From: an uncultured bacterium
GTDB lineage: Bacteria; Verrucomicrobiota; Kiritimatiellia; RFP12; UBA1067
Length of the DNA stretch: 47,915 nt
NCBI GenBank assembly: GCA_902802945.1
Contig: CADCOC010000009.1
Span: 1-47,915 of the forward strand
Direction of reading: 5' to 3'
In this document: positions 1 to 7,299 of the stretch, piece after piece
Layout of the letters: every line of letters starts with the position of its first letter
Position numbering within the stretch: the stretch's first letter is position 1
Program-made: the position numbers and the translations under genes
Notes under the pieces: model-generated
Seen by the model: only the letters and a program-made list of their open reading frames with translations
Databases searched by the model: none
Told to the model about the DNA's origin: nothing

Positions 1-1
1 G

Positions 2-748
2 CTGATTTCCAGCCCCGGTGTGAGCGATGCGAAACTGCCGCCGCTGACCACGGTGACTCTGGAAGGTGACGCGACGGTCGATGCGTCGTTTGGCCAGGTT
101 TCGATCTCGGAACACTGGAATGACGTGGGTACGCACATCAACCTGGGAGAACACACGCTGACGGTCACGGGCGGCACGTTCTACGTGTCGTACTGCACGA
201 TTGCTGGGACGGGGACGTTGGACGTTCTCGGCGGTTCAAAGGTGATCTCCACCCACGACTATGACAACGAGGTCGTCTCAAGCAAATGCTTGAGCGGCAC
301 GATACGCCTGCGCGAGGGCGCGACATGGCAGTTGGCGAACTATGTCAATCGCGCGACGAGCCTTTCGGTCACGAACCTCGTTCTTGACGGCGCCGTGACG
401 CGGGACGTGAACACCTATACCCTCACCGTCACCGGCTCGATCACCGGCAAGGGAACGACGCCGACGCTGACAATGGCCGAAGGCGCGGTGTTCAAGCCGA
501 GCGGCACGGGCTACCTCACCGTGACCCAGTCGTTCTCGGGTACGATGATGATATACGCGAGCGGGCTTGACCTGGGATCAACCTACGACAGGGTTCCGCT
601 GTTCAAGGTCGGCTCTGAGGAAATGCTTTCGAGCGTGCCTGTTGAATTTGTCGCCGGGACGAAGCCCAAGGGCTGGGCGATCGTCAAGACTGCAGACGGC
701 CTCGGCTATGACCTCGCCCGCACCGGCTTCATGATCATCGTCATGTAA
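2..748 (+). CDS. C-terminal part of a large exported beta-rich protein (5' truncated by window edge)
   Basis: The frame is open from the first bases of the window and stops at TAA 746-748, so about 248 residues of the C-terminus are visible; the internal GTG at 20 is not a credible start. The sequence is rich in short Thr/Val/Gly beta strands (for example GTGTLDVLGGS and LTVTGSITGKGTTP), which is typical of beta-helix or autotransporter-passenger-like surface proteins. No catalytic motif is visible. It ends in the hydrophobic tail TGFMIIVM, which resembles the ends of the two giant proteins at 7.3-15.6 kb (KGLMIIAK and KGLHLFVR). I infer a secreted or surface-attached protein sharing the same export or anchoring route; the binding or enzymatic role cannot be read from this fragment. 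Confidence 0.75.
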   Translation: MISSPGVSDAKLPPLTTVTLEGDATVDASFGQVSISEHWNDVGTHINLGEHTLTVTGGTFYVSYCTIAGTGTLDVLGGSKVISTHDYDNEVVSSKCLSGTIRLREGATWQLANYVNRATSLSVTNLVLDGAVTRDVNTYTLTVTGSITGKGTTPTLTMAEGAVFKPSGTGYLTVTQSFSGTMMIYASGLDLGSTYDRVPLFKVGSEEMLSSVPVEFVAGTKPKGWAIVKTADGLGYDLARTGFMIIVM

Positions 749-844
749 CGCCGCGCGCAACTACACGTTCTACATGTTCTACATGGACAATAAATCCTGC
801 AAGCCATAAACAACCCAAAAACCAAACCAAAAAGGAGAAACCAA

Positions 845-895
845 ATGTCAGAGAGAAACCAGATACCCGAAATCGGAGCCGGTTCCGCCAAATAA
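845..895 (+). CDS. possible 16-residue mini-ORF
   Basis: An ATG at 845 lies 7 bases after a strong AAGGAG ribosome binding site (832-837) and is followed by 15 sense codons and TAA. The peptide (MSERNQIPEIGAGSAK) matches nothing I recognise. It may be a leader peptide, the surviving start of a deleted gene, or chance. The good ribosome binding site is the only support. Confidence 0.25.
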   Translation: MSERNQIPEIGAGSAK

Positions 896-923
896 CGGTT
901 AAAAAAGTTGATAATTGGAAAAT

Positions 924-956
924 AACGGCTCTTCCTGCATCGCAGGAGGAGCCGTT
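924..956 (+). terminator. long perfect hairpin, likely terminator or palindromic element
   Basis: A 15-bp stem (924-938 against 942-956) contains a single G:U wobble and a 3-base loop. It is followed by GAAATTT, a weak T tract. It lies between the first gene and the pectinase operon, so it may end transcription; the poor T run leaves open that it is a palindromic repeat instead. Confidence 0.5.
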
Positions 957-1042
957 GAAATTTAGGCGGGACTTCTTGCGCCGCAGAAAGCATCCCGAAA
1001 ATTTTGGTGGGACTTACGCCGCCGGAAATAATCCCACCAAAA
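957..1042. repeat. two tandem degenerate ~40-base repeats, each an imperfect hairpin
   Basis: Units at 957-996 and 997-1035 share GAAA-TTT, GGYGGGACTT, an internal CGCCGC and a terminal ATCCC. In the second unit TTTTGGTGGGA (1002-1012) is exactly inverted as TCCCACCAAAA (1032-1042). The rest of 749-1192 holds a short GC-rich palindromic stretch around 1125-1152 and no convincing gene. Confidence 0.45.
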
Positions 1043-1176
1043 CTTGTGTAGCGGCTGTTCTGGAGGCGGAGTTTCCGCCGGTGTGATGGGCGGCTCGCCG
1101 GGACGGCTCGCCCCACCATTCCGCCGCCAAGGGGGACCCCATTGGGGGAGTAGTAGTTGTGGCGTGACTGAATTTT

Positions 1177-1185
1177 TGGTAAAAT
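1177..1185 (+). promoter_or_regulatory. extended -10 promoter (TGG TAAAAT), leaderless geometry
   Basis: TG at 1177-1178, one spacer base and the hexamer TAAAAT (1180-1185) form an extended -10 element. The expected start of transcription, about 7 bases downstream, coincides with the ATG at 1193. An upstream ATG at 1184 overlaps the hexamer and is therefore unlikely to be used. Confidence 0.55.
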
Positions 1186-1192
1186 GTCTGCC

Positions 1193-2551
1193 ATGCGACA
1201 TCAAAAGAACTTTCAAACGGCAGGTGTTGCCGTTGGCTCAATCGTTGTGCTTGCGGCTTTGTTGGGGGTGGCGTCCATGCAATCCGCCGCCGCCGATTTA
1301 AATGTCCGCGACTGCGGCGCGAAGGGTGACGGGCGGACGAAGGACACAGCCGCCATCCAGCAGGCGATCGATGCCTGCGCCCGGAAGGGCGGCGGCCGCG
1401 TCGTCCTCGCAGACGGCACGTTCCTCTCCGGCGCGTTGCGGCTGAAGAGCGGCGTCGATCTCCATGTGGACCGCACGGCGAAGCTGCTCGCCTCGCCGGA
1501 CATCGCGGACTTCCCGGACTGGCCGGACGCCCGGCATGTCGTCAAGGACAACCTGCCGCGCCGGCGCAACGTTGCGTTCATCTTCGCGGACGAGGCCGAG
1601 CGCATCGCCATCACGGGCGGCGGCACGATCGACTGCAACGGGAAGTTCCACATACGGGAGAAGACGGACCCGGACTGGAAATGCTGGAAATACGAGCGCA
1701 TCCACGACATGACGAACACGCTGCCGCGCGTCGTGTTCTTCGCGGGGTGCCGCGATGCCGTCGTCCGGGACGTGACGATGGTCGGGCAGCCCGCAGGATG
1801 GAGTTACTGGATACACGACTGCGACCGCGTGCAGATAACGGCGCTCAAGATCCTCGCCAACGTACGCTACCCGAACAACGACGGAATCCACGTGAATTGC
1901 TCGCGTGACGTGACGATCTCCGACTGCATCGTCGAGACGGGGGACGATTCGCTCGTCGTGCGCGCCAACAGCCGCTCCCTCGCCCAGAACAGGCCGTGCG
2001 AGCGCATCGTCGTGAACAACTGCACCTTCCGCTCGTGGTCTTCCGGGATCCGCATCGGCTGGATCGACGACGGCGTCATACGCGACTGCCTCTTTTCCAA
2101 CATCGCCATGCACGACACGAGCGTCGGGATCTCGATCGTGCTGCCGAAGCGCCGCAACAAGCCGGGCTGGACGGACTACGGGCGCGAGGCGACGCTCGTG
2201 GAGAACCTTGCGTTCGACAACATCCGCATGAACGGCATCTACGGCCGCCCGATCTTCGTCGGCATGGTCGGCGCGGAGGACGGCACGCACGTCGAGGCGA
2301 TACGCGACATCCGCTTCACGAACATACACGCAACGGGCCTTGAGTTCCCGCTGATGTACGGACGGGAGGGATGTCCGCTCCGCGACTTCACCTTCAGCAA
2401 TTGCTCGTTCAGGCGCGTCGAGGAGGCCGCCCTGCCTGAGGACTGGCGTCGCCACGGCTACTCGGTGAACGACCGGCAACCCGACAAGCAGTTCATTACC
2501 CGCCATGCGACGGGGTTCAGGTTTGACAACACGAGGTTCGACGATCCGTGA
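1193..2551 (+). CDS. exported GH28-family polygalacturonase-like glycosidase
   Basis: About 452 residues. An N-terminal signal peptide (hydrophobic VGSIVVLAALLGVASM, cleavage near SAAA-DL) precedes a right-handed beta-helix. The fold opens with the LNVRDCGAKGDGRTKDTAAI block typical of pectate-lyase-like/GH28 proteins. The GH28 signature appears as NNDGIHV and, about 20 residues later, TGDDS, giving the three acidic positions expected of a hydrolase. The third signature (GHG) is replaced by SSGIRIGW and the RIK motif is not obvious, so substrate and activity may differ from classical endo-polygalacturonase; rhamnogalacturonan or an exo-acting enzyme is possible. The start at 1193 is preferred over 1184 because the -10 hexamer covers the latter. 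It heads an operon: its TGA overlaps the next GTG start by four bases. Inferred role: extracytoplasmic cleavage of pectin. Confidence 0.85.
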   Translation: MRHQKNFQTAGVAVGSIVVLAALLGVASMQSAAADLNVRDCGAKGDGRTKDTAAIQQAIDACARKGGGRVVLADGTFLSGALRLKSGVDLHVDRTAKLLASPDIADFPDWPDARHVVKDNLPRRRNVAFIFADEAERIAITGGGTIDCNGKFHIREKTDPDWKCWKYERIHDMTNTLPRVVFFAGCRDAVVRDVTMVGQPAGWSYWIHDCDRVQITALKILANVRYPNNDGIHVNCSRDVTISDCIVETGDDSLVVRANSRSLAQNRPCERIVVNNCTFRSWSSGIRIGWIDDGVIRDCLFSNIAMHDTSVGISIVLPKRRNKPGWTDYGREATLVENLAFDNIRMNGIYGRPIFVGMVGAEDGTHVEAIRDIRFTNIHATGLEFPLMYGREGCPLRDFTFSNCSFRRVEEAALPEDWRRHGYSVNDRQPDKQFITRHATGFRFDNTRFDDP

Positions 2552-3999
2552 GGCGATTGGATTTTCTGAAAGGGGCGGCCGCCACCCTTGGATGCGGCGC
2601 GTTTGGATGCGGTTTCCTGCAATCGGATGCCTTGCGCGGGAGCCCGAAGCCGAATCTGGTCTTCGGCGTGATTTCGGACACTCACCTGCGAACCCTCAAG
2701 TCTCGTCCGCCGCCAAGGCCGTGGTGGCCCGATACGTTCCTGCGGAAAGCCCTCGGGTATTTCCGCGACGCGAACGTCGATGCCGTCGTCCACTGCGGCG
2801 ACATGGCGAACTACGGCGAGGTGGAGGCGATGCGGATGCACGCCGACGTCTGGAACGCGACGTTCCCGCGCAGCCGCGCCCCCGACGGACACGTGGTGGA
2901 AAAGCTCTTCGTCACCGGAAACCACGACGCGGAGGGGGAGAACGCCAATGCGCGGGTGCGGGAGCTTTATTCCGATCCCGAGACCAGGGCAAAGGAGGTG
3001 CTTTCCGCCGATATGGCGGGAAACTGGGAGCGCATCTGGGGCGAACCGTACGAAGAGGCGTGGCACAAGGTCGTAAAGGGCTACCATTTCTTCGGGGCGC
3101 ACTGGAAAGCAGACCGGATGCGCATGATGAGGCTTGTCAAGGATGCGCTGTCAGGAGAAGCGGCGGACGCGGCAGGGCCCGCCAGGCCGTTCTTCCTGCT
3201 CACGCACTCCCGCCTCATGCCGCCGGAACGCAACGCAATCGCCGCGTTCAAAGACCGCGCCCTCGCCTTTTTCGGACACAACCACGAAAGTTCCACAAAC
3301 TGGAACACGATCTACTACGAGCCGAACACGTTCCCGCGCATTCAGGTGCCCCCGTGCATCTCGCCGGACTGGGACCTGAAATTCCGGGGCGAGGCGAACG
3401 TGACGAAGTTCCCACTTCTCGGAAAGGAAAAGGCCGGGCGCTGCAGGCAGGGGTTCCTGGTGGAGGTCTATGACGACAAGGTCGTGATCAGGCGGCGCGA
3501 GTTCGCGGAAGGCGGTTCCCTTGGCCCTGACTGGGTCATGCCGCTGGGCGAGTGTAAAATGGAAAGTGCAAAATGCAAAGTCGGGGAGACGGGGAAGAAA
3601 AGCCACCCGTTCTCAAAGGAGACCCTGAAAAAAGTCATCGGCGAGCCGCAGTTCAGGGCGGGCGCGAAGTTGGAGGTAACATCAAAGGACTCTGCGTCTC
3701 TGCGCCTCTGCGTGAAAATACCATTGGCCGACGGCAATCCTGCTTCGCGGGTGTATGCGTACGAGGTCGAGGTCAGGGGCGGTGCGCGCTCCGTCACCAA
3801 GGCCACGTATGCCGCTGGGTGCAACATGGGAATCGGGCACGAGACGGACGGAGGCGTGACGACTCTCCTTATCGCCTCGGACGAGCTTCCGCCGGGTGAC
3901 GAGCTCGCCGTCACCGTGCGTCCGCTTTCGTCTCTCGGAACGTCCGGCGCTCCCCTTGTTGCAAGCGTGAAAAGAGGCAAGGGAGGTATCTGCACATGA
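2548..3999 (+). CDS. Tat-exported calcineurin-like metallophosphoesterase
   Basis: 483 residues, starting with GTG at 2548, which overlaps the upstream stop. The N-terminus (MRRLDFLKGAA) is a twin-arginine signal, so the protein should be exported folded with its metals. Metallophosphoesterase motifs occur in order: SDTHLR near residue 44, HCGDMAN, TGNHDAEGE, THS and FGHNHE, together giving a di-metal site. A C-terminal beta-sandwich extension of about 150 residues follows. Two repeat-derived stretches (3553-3581 and 3689-3716) sit in frame between the domains. It is sandwiched between a pectinase and an arabinofuranosidase with 4-base overlaps on both sides, so it is translationally coupled to them. 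The substrate is unknown; removing a phosphate or phosphodiester decoration from a polysaccharide is inference only. Confidence 0.85.
   Translation: MRRLDFLKGAAATLGCGAFGCGFLQSDALRGSPKPNLVFGVISDTHLRTLKSRPPPRPWWPDTFLRKALGYFRDANVDAVVHCGDMANYGEVEAMRMHADVWNATFPRSRAPDGHVVEKLFVTGNHDAEGENANARVRELYSDPETRAKEVLSADMAGNWERIWGEPYEEAWHKVVKGYHFFGAHWKADRMRMMRLVKDALSGEAADAAGPARPFFLLTHSRLMPPERNAIAAFKDRALAFFGHNHESSTNWNTIYYEPNTFPRIQVPPCISPDWDLKFRGEANVTKFPLLGKEKAGRCRQGFLVEVYDDKVVIRRREFAEGGSLGPDWVMPLGECKMESAKCKVGETGKKSHPFSKETLKKVIGEPQFRAGAKLEVTSKDSASLRLCVKIPLADGNPASRVYAYEVEVRGGARSVTKATYAAGCNMGIGHETDGGVTTLLIASDELPPGDELAVTVRPLSSLGTSGAPLVASVKRGKGGICT
3553..3581 (+). repeat. in-frame A-rich repeat, TGCAAAATGCAAAGT type
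   Basis: Four imperfect copies of a TGNAAAATG/GTG-like unit interrupt the metallophosphoesterase gene and encode CKMESAKCKV. The base composition is clearly unlike the flanking GC-rich codons, which suggests an inserted simple repeat tolerated in a linker. Confidence 0.45.
3689..3716 (+). repeat. in-frame CTCTGCGYCTCTGCG repeat
   Basis: Three consecutive CTCTGCG units (from 3690) lie inside the coding sequence and are read as DSASLRLCVK. Runs of this kind are a familiar interspersed repeat in many bacterial genomes, mostly intergenic. Here it is in frame between the catalytic domain and the C-terminal extension. Confidence 0.5.
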
Positions 4000-5582
4000 A
4001 AAAGACAGGTGCAAAGGCGCTTTTCGCGGCGGCGGCCCTGCTGGCGTTTGCCGACGGCGGATTTGCCTGCGAGAACTGTCCGGACGACGAACCTGCGGCG
4101 GCCATTTCGCTTTCTGGCGGAGGCGTCGCGCACAGGTACTCGCGGCTTCTCTTCGGTTCCTTCATCGAGCATTTCGACACCGTCGTCTATGGCGGGATCT
4201 ACGATCCGGCGTCGCCGCTTTCCGACGAAGACGGATTCCGCAGGGACGTCATCGACGCGCTTCGCGACGCGAAGTGTTCCATCGTGCGCTGGCCGGGCGG
4301 ATGCTTCTCGCAGGCGTACCATTGGAAGAACGGCATAGGGCCGAAGCGCGAGCCGGCGTGGGACATGGCCTGGAGATGCGAAGACCCGAACACGTTCGGA
4401 ACCGACGAATACGTGAAATGGTGCCGCAAGGTCGGATGCGAACCGTATATCTGCACCAACGCCGGTACGGGCACGGGCGAGGAGATGGGCGAGTGGGTGC
4501 AGTATTGCAACCTCGCGGACGCCGGATGGGGGCGCCGCAGGGCCGCCAACGGACACCGGGAGCCATACGCCGTCAGGTACTGGAACATCGGCAACGAAAA
4601 CGGCGGCGGACACGAAATCGCCCGGCGTTCGGCAGAGGAGTGGGGGCCGCTCGTCAGGGAAAGCGCCAAGATGATGCGCGCAGCCGATTCTTCCATCTTC
4701 ATCGTCGGCGCGGGGTCGCCAAAGACCGAGGCGTGGAACAGGTCGCTGCTCTCGACCGCCGGACACCTCATAGACATGATAAGCGTCCATTCATATCCTG
4801 ACAAGCTGCTCCAGGTGGACAACCCCTCTCCCTACCTGAAGTGCATGATGTTCACGGACAGGCCGGAGAAGCTGATAGCCAACGTCTCGCGGATGCTGGA
4901 CGAGTCCGGCTGCGGCGGCGGGAAGGTCGGGATCGCGATAGACGAATGGAACCTTCGCTCGTGGCATCATCCGGGATTCGGCAAGTTCGGCAGGGGCGAG
5001 GCGATGGACGTCGCGGCGCGCAGGCGCAACGACCGCGCGGCGACGTACACGATGGCCGACGCAATCTACGCGGCCGCATTCCTGAACGCTTGCGTACGGC
5101 ACGGCGACGTCGTGAAGATGGCGTGTTTCGCGCCCGTCGTCAATTCGCGCGGCGCAATCTTCGTGCATCCCGGCGGAATCGTGAAGCGCACGACGTACCA
5201 CGTGTTCTGGATGTACGCGAACCTCATGGAGACGAACGTCTTGCCGGTGACGCTGAAGTGCGGCGAATTGTCCGACGGCATCAAGTCCGTCCCGGTCCTC
5301 GACGCCGTCCTGACGGCGTCAGGCGACAGCAGGCGCCGCGTTCTCATGGCCGTCAACAAGTCGCCCGACGAAGCGGTTGCGCTCGATGTCTCGGCATTGT
5401 GCCCTGTCGGAACGGACTTTCTGCCGGCCACGATCCTTTCCGGCGATTCGCCGGACGCCTACAACGACGTCGGCTCCGAGAACCGTGTCGTCCCGCAGAA
5501 GGTCCGGCTTGCGGTGGCGGATGGGAAGACAACCCTGCCGCCCCATTCCGTCGCGGCGATTGTTCTTGCGGACAATCCATGA
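3996..5582 (+). CDS. exported GH51 alpha-L-arabinofuranosidase
   Basis: 528 residues with a Sec signal peptide (MKKTGAKALFAAAALLAF, cleavage after the A of GGFA). The ATG at 3996 overlaps the upstream TGA as ATGA and has AGGGAGG about 10 bases before it. The GH51 layout is clear: LLFGSFIEHFDTVVYGG near the N-terminus, IVRWPGGCF, the acid/base glutamate in NIGNEN (Glu201) and the nucleophile in AIDEWN (Glu317), followed by the C-terminal beta domain ending VAAIVLADNP. The family removes terminal alpha-L-arabinofuranosyl groups from arabinan, arabinoxylan and pectin side chains. As the last gene of the pectinase operon it should supply L-arabinose, which the isomerase at 15.8 kb can use. Most characterised GH51 enzymes are cytoplasmic, so the signal peptide is notable. 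Confidence 0.92.
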   Translation: MKKTGAKALFAAAALLAFADGGFACENCPDDEPAAAISLSGGGVAHRYSRLLFGSFIEHFDTVVYGGIYDPASPLSDEDGFRRDVIDALRDAKCSIVRWPGGCFSQAYHWKNGIGPKREPAWDMAWRCEDPNTFGTDEYVKWCRKVGCEPYICTNAGTGTGEEMGEWVQYCNLADAGWGRRRAANGHREPYAVRYWNIGNENGGGHEIARRSAEEWGPLVRESAKMMRAADSSIFIVGAGSPKTEAWNRSLLSTAGHLIDMISVHSYPDKLLQVDNPSPYLKCMMFTDRPEKLIANVSRMLDESGCGGGKVGIAIDEWNLRSWHHPGFGKFGRGEAMDVAARRRNDRAATYTMADAIYAAAFLNACVRHGDVVKMACFAPVVNSRGAIFVHPGGIVKRTTYHVFWMYANLMETNVLPVTLKCGELSDGIKSVPVLDAVLTASGDSRRRVLMAVNKSPDEAVALDVSALCPVGTDFLPATILSGDSPDAYNDVGSENRVVPQKVRLAVADGKTTLPPHSVAAIVLADNP

Positions 5583-5633
5583 AGGCTCGTTACGGCCCGG
5601 CACCTTTTCTGTCCGCACATGGGCAGGGATTTT

Positions 5634-5642
5634 TGATATACT
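5634..5642 (+). promoter_or_regulatory. extended -10 promoter (TGA TATACT) of the methylase gene
   Basis: TG at 5634-5635, one base, then TATACT (5637-5642), followed by the GC-rich start region ATGCGCC. The ATG at 5689 leaves a leader of about 40 bases that contains TTGAGGA as a possible ribosome binding site. Confidence 0.5.
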
Positions 5643-5688
5643 ATGCGCCAAAGGAAAACTGTGAAAGTGAAATTGAGGATCATGGCCC

Positions 5689-6447
5689 ATGAGTTATGAA
5701 TCGGTTGATAAGCTACAGAAACTGTTGGCCGAGGACGTTTTTTCCTACACTACCGACAGGAAGAAAGCTGCCGACAAGGCGTCAACCGATTTCGCGGGAC
5801 GTAGCGTCCATTCGCAGTCGCACCATTGGTGTACGCCTCCGCAATATGTGGCGGCAGTAAAGCGAGTCTTTGGCGGTGAGATTGGACTCGACCCCTGCTC
5901 CAACCATGAATCCGTTGTGAACGCGAAGTGCGAGTTCATGCTTCCAGAAACCGATGGTCTTGCTGAGGAATGGAATTTCCCGTCGATTTACGTCAATCCG
6001 CCCTACGGTGCGGACCGTGCGCGGGGAACGACGATCCGCGACTGGTTCGCCAAATGCGTTGCTTCGCGAACGGAGTACGGATCTCAGGTCATCGCGCTCG
6101 TTCCTGTCGCGACAAATACATCGCACTGGAAGAAATACGTTTTCGGTGTGGCGGACGCAGTCTGCTTCTTATACGATACGCGTCTTCGTTTTCTTGTGAA
6201 CGGGAACACGGACAACAAGGGGGCTCCAATGGCTTGCGCCATGATTTACTGGGGCGATGACTTCTCGGCATTTGAATCCGTGTTCAGTGCTTTTGGGGCT
6301 GTTGTCAGCCTTGAGTCGCTGAAGAAGTCCCGCCAGAATGCCAGACAACGGCAGAAGGCAAGGGAAATGTTCCTGTTCGATTTTAACAGCCTAAAGCCAC
6401 GAAGACGGAGCTCGGCAGCCGACGAACGTGCGGCGAGTGCGTGCTGA
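5689..6447 (+). CDS. phage-type DNA N-6-adenine methyltransferase (Dam family), orphan
   Basis: 252 residues. The sequence SHHWCTPPQYVAAVKRVFG followed by GLDPCSN (near residue 68) and the catalytic YVNPPYG (Asn103) is the pattern of phage-encoded Dam-like adenine methylases. The last 40 residues are a basic, low-complexity tail. No restriction endonuclease sits beside it, so it is probably an orphan from a prophage or plasmid, protecting DNA or altering gene expression. The gene and the following 900 bases are visibly less GC-rich than the neighbouring operons, consistent with acquisition. It has its own extended -10 promoter. Assignment to the family is firm; the methylated sequence cannot be read. 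Confidence 0.85.
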   Translation: MSYESVDKLQKLLAEDVFSYTTDRKKAADKASTDFAGRSVHSQSHHWCTPPQYVAAVKRVFGGEIGLDPCSNHESVVNAKCEFMLPETDGLAEEWNFPSIYVNPPYGADRARGTTIRDWFAKCVASRTEYGSQVIALVPVATNTSHWKKYVFGVADAVCFLYDTRLRFLVNGNTDNKGAPMACAMIYWGDDFSAFESVFSAFGAVVSLESLKKSRQNARQRQKAREMFLFDFNSLKPRRRSSAADERAASAC

Positions 6448-6470
6448 GCGAAGAGGTGTAAGAGATTGTT
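6431..6470 (+). repeat. copy 1 of a 40-base element shared with 12055-12094
   Basis: Thirty of 40 bases match the segment just after the first giant LamG gene, and eight of the ten differences are transitions. This copy overlaps the 3' end of the methylase gene. Its nature is unknown. Confidence 0.4.
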
Positions 6471-6568
6471 CACAAATGACACCTCGAACAGACCGTGCAT
6501 GCAGTGACTCAATCATAACGGCTGTCTAACATGAGCAATCGTATGAACGATTTCTACCCATACAACGT

Positions 6569-6922
6569 ATGATGATGGACAATTTGAGGGAGGCTTACCC
6601 ATCTGATGGATCCTGGGGGTCTGGTGTTGATTATCGGACTCTCGATATCCTTGAATGGCTCGAAAGGCATCCTTGTGTCGTATCTTATGTGGCAGTTGAC
6701 GACCGTAATCTCAGTCTTGGCCTTGGTTCTCATTTTGTGAAGGTCGATCGGATCGCGGACAATGCGGCAATGAACATGCGCACTTACGAAAAGATGATTA
6801 AGGCGCTTCAACTACACGATGGACCTTACGGCCTGCCAGCATCGTGCCATGGTCCGTCTCTTGACGAATGGAGAGACAGCATACTTCCTGTCTGTGAGGC
6901 GCACTGGAAATCTCAGAAATAA
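6569..6922 (+). pseudogene. C-terminal half of a HAD-like (SAK RNA-repair type) phosphatase, 5' truncated
   Basis: 117 residues from ATG 6569. RTLDILEWLERH, then YVAVDDRNL, then HFVKVD, resembles the second half of HAD domains of the SAK RNA-repair-associated group, in which an Asp pair lies on the fourth motif strand. The first half, which should carry the nucleophilic DxDGV motif, is absent: 6448-6568 has stops in all forward frames and no such motif. No good ribosome binding site precedes the start. I infer a truncated remnant in a low-GC island beside a phage-type methylase. The family call rests on pattern recognition only. Confidence 0.4.
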
Positions 6923-6966
6923 TAAAACAAATAGCGGTTCGCAATTGGCTGTACATGCGTTTGTAA

Positions 6967-7147
6967 AGCAGTTCACTTCGCACAGGGGCGGGATTTTGTG
7001 GCAGCGGAGAGTTCTACGACATCGCGCTTGAACTGCAGCTCCTGCGCTGGCTGGACATCGCCCACGCGGGGCGTGCCTTGCACGATTGTAATACCCTCTG
7101 CCCTAAATGGAAAAACTTCATTTCCGCCCTTGCACCCAAAGTGAGAT
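6967..7147 (+). pseudogene. unrecognised coding remnant
   Basis: The frame starting at 6967 is open without an initiator and reads GSGEFYDIALELQLLRWLDI, then AHAGRALHDCNTLCPKWK, and so on. The composition is protein-like. It continues open to 7350 through the promoter and leader of the next gene, which argues that only the first part was coding. No family recognised. The remainder of 6923-7299 is the promoter and leader of the C10/LamG gene. Confidence 0.25.
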
Positions 7148-7213
7148 TTGAGAATATGCACTACTCCCCCTTGCGGCGGAGGCACCCGACTTCGGCTGTC
7201 GCTGATTTTCGGC

Positions 7214-7243
7214 TTGCGGGCGGCGGTAAGAATGTGGTATCAT
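7214..7243 (+). promoter_or_regulatory. promoter of the C10/LamG gene (TTGCGG, 18 bases, TATCAT with TGG extension)
   Basis: The hexamer TATCAT (7238-7243) is preceded by TGG and, 18 bases earlier, by TTGCGG (7214-7219). The predicted leader of about 50 bases leads to AGAGGG and ATG 7300. This placement argues against translation from the earlier ATG at 7148, which lies upstream of the promoter. Confidence 0.5.
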
Positions 7244-7299
7244 TATGCCAATTCAACTGGCAAGAAAGTAATCTACAACAGTTACAAAGAGGGAAAACG

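Noticed and set aside
1298..2506. Long minus-strand open frame opposite the GH28 gene (and similar ones opposite cysS, araA and the decarboxylase)
   Set aside because: High-GC genes create long antisense frames; the translations are Arg/Ala/Val-rich without domains, while the plus strand has clear families.
7148..7299. ATG at 7148 as the true start of the C10/LamG gene
   Set aside because: It lies upstream of the extended -10 at 7238, has no signal-peptide-like start and no good ribosome binding site; ATG 7300 with a slipped G tract explains the data better.
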